This document shows positions 1 through 6,323 of a stretch of DNA of 15,338 nucleotides, piece after piece (the first letter of the stretch is position 1; every line of letters begins with the position of its first letter). The DNA comes from CAXTTV01 sp964247295. Its GTDB lineage: Bacteria > Chloroflexota > Ktedonobacteria > Ktedonobacterales > Ktedonobacteraceae. The DNA lies in contig CAXTTV010000118.1 of NCBI GenBank assembly GCA_964247295.1, positions 1 through 15,338 on the forward strand. Direction: 5' to 3'. The position numbers and the translations under genes are program-made. The notes under the pieces are model-generated. The model made no database searches, was not told the DNA's origin, and saw only the letters and a program-made list of their open reading frames with translations.

Positions 1-609
1 CCCCAGCACCTCAAGCAGGTACAGGACGGCCTTACCCTTATCCCAATCTAGCTTTGGCTGGATCTCAAGCACCATCTTGCCCGGCGTTACCTTCAGTTCA
101 TCCGGGTGCTCACTGAGGATGGTATCAACAATTTTTTTGACACGGGGGCGCTGTTCTTCCGAGACCAGGCGGAAATGCGCGGCAACCGAACTCTTCTTGG
201 GCTCGACCAGTGCGCCTGGCAGATCGGCGAGATCGGCGAGCAGCCGGGTCTCAATCTCTTCGAGCAGGCTCTTAAAAGATGCGCCCTCCTCTCGTTGGAC
301 GGTTCCTTCATCTGGCCCCCAGATATCAAATCCATGGCTGCCCGCTACAATCAGGGTGTCAATTCCCATTAGTTCCTGCACAACCTTGCGATCACGTCCA
401 CTCACTACCCCTACGGGAACCCGTTCGGCCAGCCTACGGACCGCCTCGCGCATGCTCTCCGAGATCACAGCATCTTCCGGGCGATCACGGATCGGCGTTA
501 AGGTCCCATCGTAATCTAAAAATATCACTGGTTGTTTGCCCGTAAGGCGTCGAGCCAGCGTCCCTTGCTTATCTATAGCGTGTGGGAGGTCACCAATTTT
601 TCTCGTCAT
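1..609 (-). CDS. otsB: Trehalose-6-phosphate phosphatase, 3'-truncated by window edge
   Basis: HAD-superfamily phosphatase that would remove phosphate from trehalose 6-phosphate to give trehalose in the cytoplasm. From ATG at 609 the frame stays open for 203 residues to base 1, so the C-terminus lies outside the window. Visible: HAD motif I FLDYDGTLTPI (about residues 30-40; D32 nucleophile, D34 acid/base), motif II VVSGRD (S70), the GSHG stretch (90-93), a conserved E-P-K-K-S-S-V-A-A-H-F-R block (136-147) and LEIQP...DWDKGKA (181-194). These are typical of OtsB rather than of general HAD hydrolases. The final HAD motif IV is off the window; family members are usually about 240-280 residues. 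An AGGT-type ribosome binding site lies just upstream. It sits 221 bases downstream of the kinase gene on the same strand, so separate transcription is likely. No otsA partner is visible. Confidence 0.9.
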   Translation of the reverse strand, partial: MTRKIGDLPHAIDKQGTLARRLTGKQPVIFLDYDGTLTPIRDRPEDAVISESMREAVRRLAERVPVGVVSGRDRKVVQELMGIDTLIVAGSHGFDIWGPDEGTVQREEGASFKSLLEEIETRLLADLADLPGALVEPKKSSVAAHFRLVSEEQRPRVKKIVDTILSEHPDELKVTPGKMVLEIQPKLDWDKGKAVLYLLEVLG

Positions 610-725
610 AAAGCTTACCTGCCTTTATCAATAGCCGCGAGTACCGTTCTACGTTCTCTTTTCTCTTATTGTGGCACAAATCATTATCAGGCGTCAGCAC
701 CTCATCTCTGACGAGCGCTGTCGCA

Positions 726-753
726 TGTATACTACACGCATATATACACACAA
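726..753 (-). promoter_or_regulatory. Candidate sigma-70-type promoter for otsB
   Basis: On the minus strand, TTGTGT (748-753) and TATACA (726-731) are separated by 16 bases, about 115 bases ahead of the otsB start. The -10 is fair and the -35 is weak. A short palindrome, TTGTG-G-CACAA (669-679), lies between it and the gene and could be an operator or chance. The 610-830 gap holds nothing else I can name. Confidence 0.25.
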
Positions 754-830
754 CAGCTTTGATCTACGCACACTCTGTTTCAGCATAATCAATGAGTAAA
801 ACGTCAACGGTTTTTTTAAAGGCAGAAATA

Positions 831-2270
831 CTAATTACCAGGGTTAATGGTCCCTATCTTATTCCCATCCCTTTCGGTAAACCAGAGTTTCCCATCCGGC
901 CCGGCTGTAATTCCATCGGGACGACCTCCAGATGTTGGCACTGTAAATTCGGTAATCACGCCACTAGAGCTGATACGACCTATCTTATTCCCATCGTACT
1001 CCGTAAACCAGATATTGCCATCGGGTCCCTCTGTAATTTCACCAGGATCGCCTTTGGAGGGCAACACGAATTCGGTAATTGAGCCTTGAGGACTGATGCG
1101 GCCTATCTTGTTCCCATCATGCTCGGTAAACCATAGGTTCCTATCCGGTCCCGGCAAAATCACGGCGGGTCCACTACTTGAGGTCGGCACCGTAAATTCT
1201 GCGATATGCCCAAAGGGAGTCCTGACAGTTTTCCCAGAGGGAACTTGCGCAACATTCATATGTGAGAAACCACCAGAGGCAAAAATGAACCAGGTTAGAC
1301 TCCCAATGAGCGATACAATCACCAGCAGTGTCAGCAGGACGATCAGCCTCTGTGTCATGCTCCATTTTCGCCGGATAGAGGTGGTGCTGGAGGCCGCTAC
1401 AGAAGTAGTTGAGGAAGGCGACGGAGACTCAAAAGAGATGGGAGGCAACTCCATTGAGAAACTATTCCGGCTGGCTTGCTCCAGGGCGTAGGCAAAGGCA
1501 CTTACAGAAGTGAAACGATCTTCTGGCCGTTTGGCAAGGGCCTTCATGACTACCTTTTCAATCTCAGGTGAGAGCATAGGAAGGTGTTGCTGTAAAGGTG
1601 GTGGGGGAGCCGCACTATGCTGAACCACGATTTCATTGAGGGAGCCATGAAAAGGGAATGTTCCGCAAAGCCACTCATAGACAACGATCGCCAGAGCATA
1701 TTGATCAGAGGCTGGACACGGATGCCCGGACATCTGTTCAGGAGCCATATAGATAATCGTACCCACCATATCTTTGGTGCTTCGATAGAGCGAGCTCTCG
1801 GAGATCAAGGCGATGCCAAAATCGCTGAGTAAGACCTCTCCATGCTCCCCAATAAGTATATTCTCCGGCTTGATATCGCGATGCACGATTTTATGGTCAT
1901 GCGCGTACTGCAAAGCCTGTGCGACCTGGTTCACATAAGCAACTACTGCCGAAATAGGCAAAACCCTCCCTCTCGGATGACGAGTACGCAGGGTACCGTA
2001 GGGAGCATAACTCATCATCAAGTAGGGGGTTCTCCCCTCAATACCAAAATCGAGAATATTCACGATATAAGGATGCTTGAGGCTCGCCAGAATACGGGCC
2101 TCTTGTAGAAATTGATCTATGTTTTCTGGTGCAACCTGTGCATGTAGTATTTTGACCGCGACAGGTGTGCCCAGGTAAATATCTTCTCCCTGGTATATCT
2201 CCGCAAACCCTCCCTCCCCCAAAAGCCGCGTGAGACGATAATTGCCCAGGCGTTCTCCGATTCGATTCAT
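831..2270 (-). CDS. Transmembrane Ser/Thr protein kinase with short Vgb-like propeller segment
   Basis: Eukaryotic-type (Hanks) kinase, 479 residues from ATG at 2270. I chose this start because GAGGAG (2281-2286) lies 10 bases upstream and the kinase fold begins at once; the longer frame to 2438 adds 56 unconserved residues. The cytoplasmic kinase domain is about residues 10-268: glycine loop GEGGFAEIY (18-26), catalytic lysine in VAVKIL (K40), HRDIKPEN (130-137, D132), SDFG (149-152, D150) and MAPE (175-178), so it should be active. A Ser/Thr/Pro-rich linker (about 275-303) leads to one membrane helix (about 309-331). The outer part (about 352-479) has three repeats of the form GPDG-x-LWFTE-x-DGNKIGRI-x-x-x-G-x-ITEF, as in virginiamycin-B-lyase-like propellers. 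The chain stops inside the third or fourth unit, far fewer blades than a closed propeller needs. Substrates are unknown. The repeat region may sense an external ligand; that is inference. Confidence 0.9.
   Translation of the reverse strand: MNRIGERLGNYRLTRLLGEGGFAEIYQGEDIYLGTPVAVKILHAQVAPENIDQFLQEARILASLKHPYIVNILDFGIEGRTPYLMMSYAPYGTLRTRHPRGRVLPISAVVAYVNQVAQALQYAHDHKIVHRDIKPENILIGEHGEVLLSDFGIALISESSLYRSTKDMVGTIIYMAPEQMSGHPCPASDQYALAIVVYEWLCGTFPFHGSLNEIVVQHSAAPPPPLQQHLPMLSPEIEKVVMKALAKRPEDRFTSVSAFAYALEQASRNSFSMELPPISFESPSPSSTTSVAASSTTSIRRKWSMTQRLIVLLTLLVIVSLIGSLTWFIFASGGFSHMNVAQVPSGKTVRTPFGHIAEFTVPTSSSGPAVILPGPDRNLWFTEHDGNKIGRISPQGSITEFVLPSKGDPGEITEGPDGNIWFTEYDGNKIGRISSSGVITEFTVPTSGGRPDGITAGPDGKLWFTERDGNKIGTINPGN
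834..1205 (-). repeat. Three tandem propeller repeats inside the kinase gene
   Basis: In-frame repeats of about 41-42 codons (roughly 123-126 bases), centred on NLWFTEHDGNKIGRI, NIWFTEYDGNKIGRI and KLWFTERDGNKIGTI (kinase residues about 378, 419 and 461). They are similar at DNA level too: on the plus strand, CCTATCTT(A/G)TTCCCATC recurs near 856, 982 and 1102. Such near-identical units can expand or contract by recombination. Confidence 0.75.
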
Positions 2271-2280
2271 CTCAAATCGA

Positions 2281-2286
2281 CTCCTC
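2281..2286 (-). promoter_or_regulatory. Ribosome binding site that sets the kinase start
   Basis: GAGGAG read on the minus strand, 10 bases before ATG at 2270. The upstream in-frame ATG codons (2438, 2354 and 2288) have no comparable site. The remaining bases from 2287 to 2522 hold no gene I can support. Confidence 0.6.
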
Positions 2287-2522
2287 ATTTTTCGTACATT
2301 TATAGATGATGAAAATAAAAAATCCGCCCGTTTTTGTAGACCTGCATAATTCATTACGGAACCTTCAGGGTCCCGATAATCGAGAATACCTTTATTAACG
2401 ATACCACGGAGAAAAGAATGAAGCTTTACCATCCACACTTTTTAGTACAAATAGTTGTATTCGACGATCGCTTTCCGCCAGGTGGATCTCGCTAAAGGCA
2501 CGTCGGTCCTTTTTTGTAAAAC

Positions 2523-2957
2523 CTACTCTTCCTTCGTTTGTGTAATATGTTCAATTGGTCCGAACCAATACTCTGTACCTCGCATATGCGTTTTGCAATG
2601 CGCATCAGTTGAAAAGTAACTATGAAAAGCAATAATAGGAAAACCACTTATGAGTGTGAAATTCGCGGTACTACACGCATACGCAGCGCCAAGCTTGAAT
2701 TGCTCCATGTCATAAATATATTTAGGGTTATATGTACTCTGATAGCAGGAGCTGGTGTTTTTATGATGTGGAGTCAGGGCGTTCATATTCTGAACCGGGC
2801 AAGGTGATACTCCATAGACGCTTGTATGATGTAAAAAAACTCCGGCGTCTACTACTATCAATGCAAGGGCCAGGACAATCGCAAATTTAAGAGATCGTGT
2901 CCAGATAAAACGTTTCCTGGGCGCCCCTGCCGTTCCCTCTTTTTTGGAAAGACGCAT
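2523..2957 (-). CDS. Small membrane-anchored protein with four cysteines, unknown function
   Basis: I do not recognise this protein. The frame opens at 2987, but ATG at 2957 (residue 11 of that frame) has GGGAG (2966-2970) 8 bases upstream and is preferred, giving 144 residues. A basic N-terminus (KKEG...RKRF) precedes one hydrophobic helix (about residues 23-42), which suggests an uncleaved signal anchor with the rest outside the cell; there is no lipobox. The outer part is rich in His, Tyr and Asn and carries four cysteines (C53, C71, C95, C121), so two disulfides are possible. No catalytic motif stands out. It lies 252 bases upstream of the kinase gene on the same strand, so co-transcription is possible but unproven. 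The signal anchor, the RBS and the even hydrophilic composition argue that it is real. Confidence 0.6.
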   Translation of the reverse strand: MRLSKKEGTAGAPRKRFIWTRSLKFAIVLALALIVVDAGVFLHHTSVYGVSPCPVQNMNALTPHHKNTSSCYQSTYNPKYIYDMEQFKLGAAYACSTANFTLISGFPIIAFHSYFSTDAHCKTHMRGTEYWFGPIEHITQTKEE

Positions 2958-3104
2958 ATTTGCCACTCCCTCTCTTATTGCTCTCATAACATCTATGTAT
3001 GCGCAAATTATTAGTTCCTGTGAAAGATTTTCGTGTGTTCTCTACAGACTCAAAAAGGTACATAGTAACAATATCATGCCAAAGAAAATTTTCCTATAGA
3101 ATGG

Positions 3105-3141
3105 ACCTATACCTTAGATAACATCTACCTATATCTTAGAT
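3105..3141. repeat. Direct repeat pair with overlapping inverted repeat, possible operator
   Basis: ACCTATACCTTAGAT (3105-3119) recurs as ACCTATATCTTAGAT (3127-3141) with one mismatch and a period of 22 bases, about two helical turns. Overlapping it is a perfect inverted repeat ACATCTA/TAGATGT (3121-3127 and 3137-3143). It lies about 150-185 bases upstream of the small membrane protein gene. The spacing would suit side-by-side protein binding; no regulator is identified. Confidence 0.4.
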
Positions 3142-3306
3142 GTGATAAAAGAACAATTAATCTCGGGTTCTCACTCTAACCGGGCACCACAAAGAATACG
3201 GGTCCCCACCAGACTGTTTTCGTTCCATCCCACAAAATGGCCCAACGGAGCCGCAGAGAGGGTTCCCATCTTTGAGCGATTGAAATGATACTGAGTAACT
3301 TCTTGG

Positions 3307-3322
3307 CGGAATGCTCATTCCG
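3307..3322. repeat. Perfect 7-bp inverted repeat, operator-like
   Basis: CGGAATG-CT-CATTCCG. The two-base centre is too tight for an RNA hairpin loop, so a dimeric DNA-binding protein is the more natural reading. It lies about 400 bases upstream of the first STAND gene. Confidence 0.35.
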
Positions 3323-3558
3323 AAGGAGAAGAATCGAGAGACTTTTCTCTCTCAAGATGAGTCTTACTTCTCAACGAGTGAAAAACAAGGAAGAATGGAA
3401 GAGAAGAAGGAAGGTAGTGATAAAAGTCTAAGAAACGTGCCCTTTTCTACGGTATATCCGTTCACATAGCCCATGCATATTCTAAAAGTAAGGAGTAGAA
3501 TTACCTTAATTGCTGCTAACCATTCTTCCTAAAACATGAGGAAAGGTACATTTCCATT

Positions 3559-3590
3559 CTTTTGTATACTATGAAACGTGCATACAAAAG
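3559..3590. repeat. 9-bp inverted repeat upstream of the STAND pair
   Basis: CTTTTGTAT (3559-3567) and ATACAAAAG (3582-3590) are perfect inverted arms around a 14-base centre. A TATACT hexamer overlaps the left arm (3565-3570), but I see no fitting -35. The repeat ends 127 bases before the start of the first STAND gene. It could be an operator or a leader hairpin. Confidence 0.4.
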
Positions 3591-3717
3591 CAGAGTCAGT
3601 GTAAAATATGTTTCTGCTTGGAAGATTGTTCGAGAACACATACCTCTAGAAAACAAAAAAAGTTGTTGAGCGAGATTGTATGAGAATGCTTGGTTTCGGT
3701 AGAAAGAGATAGTTTTA

Positions 3718-6264
3718 ATGACCACAAAAACCCCTTTACGTCTGGAACGTGAGCAACGTGGCTGGTCTCAGGCCCGGCTTGCCGAAATGCTGGGGACCAG
3801 CATTCTCTCCGTCAGCCGTTGGGAACGTGGAACGGTTCAGCCCTCTCCCTATTTTCAGGAAAGACTCATTAAGCTTTTTAAGAAAGATGCCAGGATGCTC
3901 GGTTTGCTGGTCAAAACCCAGAAAGCTCCCTCAGAGCACCTCAAAATTATCGACCCCCTACTCCCGTCTCAGGCCCTCTTATACACCGGCTTGATTGGAC
4001 GCGAGGACCTGCTTCAATCCCTCACTACGCGATTATGCACCGATCCCTCGCCTTCCACAGTAGCACTATATGGGCTTCCCGGCGTGGGCAAAACGACTCT
4101 ACTAATCGCTCTCACCGGGCTCCCCAAGATCCAGCAGCAGTTCGCTGATGGTATCCTCTGGGCTGGCCTGGGCTCCAAACCCCAGATCTTCGAGCACCTC
4201 GCCAGATGGGGAAACCTCCTACGGATACCTCAGGAGGAGCTTAAACACTTGAAGACCCAGGCCGATCTCGCCAGGGCCTTACGTATCCATATTGGCTCAC
4301 GCCGCTTGCTGTTGATCCTCGATGATATCTGGCAGATGCAGGATGCTATCGCCCTTCAGATCGGAGGAGTCAATTGCACTCATTTGATCACTACTCGCTT
4401 TCCCAGCCTTGCCACCCAGTTCGGTCAACAACATACTATACACGTCTCAGAGCTAGAGGTGGCAGAGAGCCGGAAACTGCTGAGCTACTATCTTCCCTAT
4501 CTGACCGAGCAGGAGCCCCAGACTATTGAACAATTGGCTCAGGAAGTAGGCATGCTACCTCTCGCCCTCACACTTATTGGCAAGCATCTCTCTCTCCACG
4601 ATTATTCCAGGCAACACCGACGCTTACACACCCGGCTGGAACAGTTACGTGACCGCTCGGTTCGCTTACGCTTGAGTCAGCCTCAATCATTTGTCGAGCA
4701 CCATCCCAGCATACCCGCAGAACAACCTCTCTCCTTAGAGGCGATCATTACTGTAAGTACCCAGCAACTCTCACAGGCCGCACGAGAGGCTCTGTACTAT
4801 CTGGCGTTGATCCCGGCTAAGCCCAATAGCTTCACAGAGGATTTAGTCACTGCCCTGACACCCAACGCGAACGAAGCCCTTGATGAACTGGTAGATGCTG
4901 GACTGGTAGAAGCCTATGGCACTGACCGCTATACGCTACATCAAACCATCATCGATTATGCCTCAACAAGAGCTCTAGATCAGGAAAAGCAAGCATACTT
5001 CCGAATTCGCCTGATAGAGTACGCTACCTCCTGGTTGGACAAGCATACTGAAGATTATAAGCTTATTGAACATGAATACACCAATCTTTTAACCGCTCTT
5101 GCCTTCGCGGTCGACCATCCCTCTCCAGCGATGGCAATCTCTCTCGTGAACTCACTCATGTCCTTCTGGATTGTACGCGGCTGGTATCTTGAAGCTCACC
5201 AATGGCTCAAGCTGGTTTTTCCCCTCGCTCAAGGACAACAGGATCATATGGGCGAGATCGGGCTACTCCGGTGTCAGGGAGATCTCGCGAAAAGCCAGGC
5301 CAATTATGAACAGGCAAAAACCCTCTATCAACAGAGCATCGATCTGGCCTATCAGGCCCAGATCCCACAGGAAAGCATCTTCGCTCTACGAGGACTCAGT
5401 TGGATCGAAGTGCATCAGGGAAATTATGAACAATCTGAGTATTACGCCCGCCAGGGAACTGAACTGGCTCAACAGTCTAGAGGTCAGAAATACCTGGGGT
5501 ATATGCTCAACAGCCTGGGGCTGGCTCTAAACTACCAGAACCGCTTTAAGGAGGCCGAACACTATTTTCAAGAAGGGCTTTCCATCGCGCAAAAATATGG
5601 GCAAAAAGAATTAACAATCAACTCTTACGTCCACCTCGGATTGTTAAAATGGCTGCAAGGCCTCTATAATGAAGCTGAAATGTATGATCTCCAGGGCTTA
5701 CAAATCGCGCAAGAGATCGGCCATCAAGATCTTTTGTATATCCTGCTCAGTGGGCTGGGATCTATCTACTACCAGATTGGCGATTATCAGAAAGCCTTAC
5801 AGTATTGTCAACAATCGGTCACACAGGCACGCCAGATCGGTGCCCGGTCCGGCATCGCTATCTCACTTCATAATCTGGCGGAAGTGTTCCAGAAGCTCGA
5901 AAAATGGAAACAAGCAAAGGACACATATGACGAATCCCTCACTATCGCTTATCAGATTGACCTGCGTATGTATTTCGCAGCAAACCTTTGTGGGCTGGGA
6001 GAAATCGCGCTCCAGCAAAAGCCTTATGATGAAGCCAGAACCTTTTTTGAAAAAGCAATACAAGAGGCACATACAGAAGTTCTTGAAGATAAAGCACGGG
6101 CACTCTATGGGTTAGCAAAAATGGAGGCGGCCCAGAACCATCTGGAGAAAGCTCTGGAGTATGGGCGGGAAAGCCTGAAACTGCACGAGCAGATCCAATA
6201 TTATAAAACCGATGAGATTCCCAAATGGGTTGAGCACCTGGAACGCTCCTTACAAAAGCCTTGA
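3718..6264 (+). CDS. HTH-NB-ARC-TPR STAND protein, first of tandem pair
   Basis: An 848-residue STAND-type switch protein. An XRE/Cro-like HTH (about residues 6-61, with RGWSQARLAEMLG and SVSRWERG) suggests DNA binding. NB-ARC follows: GREDLL (94-99), Walker A GLPGVGKTT (119-127), Walker B LLLILDDIW (197-205), LITTR (223-227) and GMLPLAL (278-284). A winged-helix region carries YTLHQ (405-409), where the usual MHD-type Asp is Gln. The C-terminal part (about 515-825) holds about eight TPR-like units, for example NYEQAKTLYQQSIDLA and RFKEAEHYFQEGLSIA, likely for sensing a protein or ligand. The nucleotide-binding residues look intact. There is no nuclease, TIR or protease effector, so a transcriptional role is likelier than a suicide defence role, though neither is shown. 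The start has only a weak AGAGAT-like RBS. The next gene, 59 bases downstream, is a paralogue of equal length and probably in the same operon. Confidence 0.9.
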   Translation: MTTKTPLRLEREQRGWSQARLAEMLGTSILSVSRWERGTVQPSPYFQERLIKLFKKDARMLGLLVKTQKAPSEHLKIIDPLLPSQALLYTGLIGREDLLQSLTTRLCTDPSPSTVALYGLPGVGKTTLLIALTGLPKIQQQFADGILWAGLGSKPQIFEHLARWGNLLRIPQEELKHLKTQADLARALRIHIGSRRLLLILDDIWQMQDAIALQIGGVNCTHLITTRFPSLATQFGQQHTIHVSELEVAESRKLLSYYLPYLTEQEPQTIEQLAQEVGMLPLALTLIGKHLSLHDYSRQHRRLHTRLEQLRDRSVRLRLSQPQSFVEHHPSIPAEQPLSLEAIITVSTQQLSQAAREALYYLALIPAKPNSFTEDLVTALTPNANEALDELVDAGLVEAYGTDRYTLHQTIIDYASTRALDQEKQAYFRIRLIEYATSWLDKHTEDYKLIEHEYTNLLTALAFAVDHPSPAMAISLVNSLMSFWIVRGWYLEAHQWLKLVFPLAQGQQDHMGEIGLLRCQGDLAKSQANYEQAKTLYQQSIDLAYQAQIPQESIFALRGLSWIEVHQGNYEQSEYYARQGTELAQQSRGQKYLGYMLNSLGLALNYQNRFKEAEHYFQEGLSIAQKYGQKELTINSYVHLGLLKWLQGLYNEAEMYDLQGLQIAQEIGHQDLLYILLSGLGSIYYQIGDYQKALQYCQQSVTQARQIGARSGIAISLHNLAEVFQKLEKWKQAKDTYDESLTIAYQIDLRMYFAANLCGLGEIALQQKPYDEARTFFEKAIQEAHTEVLEDKARALYGLAKMEAAQNHLEKALEYGRESLKLHEQIQYYKTDEIPKWVEHLERSLQKP

Positions 6265-6308
6265 CATACTCTGATAAGAAAAGTATTTTAGAGAGCTGAT
6301 AGATAAAG

Positions 6309-6314
6309 AAGGAG
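6309..6314 (+). promoter_or_regulatory. Strong ribosome binding site of second STAND gene
   Basis: AAGGAG 9 bases before ATG at 6324, in the 59-base gap between the two paralogues. It is much stronger than the site of the first gene, so the second product may be translated more efficiently. The gap has no clear promoter or terminator; a 5-bp ATACT/AGTAT stem near 6267-6287 is too weak to call. Confidence 0.6.
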
Positions 6315-6323
6315 ATCAATTCA

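Larger units (their letters stand above)
2958..3717. other. Long non-coding region between divergent genes
   Basis: This 760-base stretch separates the leftward small membrane protein from the rightward STAND pair. I find no convincing gene in it. It contains a 15-base direct repeat (3105-3141), a 16-base palindrome (3307-3322), a GAGAGA-CTTT-TCTCTC hairpin (3336-3351) and a 9-bp inverted repeat (3559-3590). The section from about 3180 to 3280 is higher in GC than its surroundings and might be a remnant of something older, but I cannot identify it. Confidence 0.6.

Noticed and set aside
77..545. Three overlapping rightward reading frames
   Set aside because: They are antisense shadows of the leftward trehalose-phosphatase gene, which shows all the expected motifs.
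831..900. Frameshift that cuts the propeller short
   Set aside because: I read the other frames past the stop: one gives a few compatible residues (VIS-I) but then no further propeller-like repeat, so a simple frameshift is not supported.
2271..2438. N-terminal extension of the kinase from ATG 2438
   Set aside because: The 56 extra residues look unlike protein of this family, and no good RBS precedes 2438, whereas GAGGAG precedes 2270.
2494..2512. AAAGG...CCTTT hairpin followed by T residues on the plus strand
   Set aside because: The stem is short with a bulge, and the T-tract is on the strand that has no gene upstream, so it would terminate nothing known.
3285..3431. Rightward frame of 48 codons from ATG 3285
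   Set aside because: No RBS, very rich in Arg and Lys, with no recognisable motif; it overlaps the palindrome and hairpin at 3307-3351.
3516..3725. Leftward 69-residue frame
   Set aside because: It overlaps the STAND gene start, has no RBS, and its composition looks like translated AT-rich DNA.
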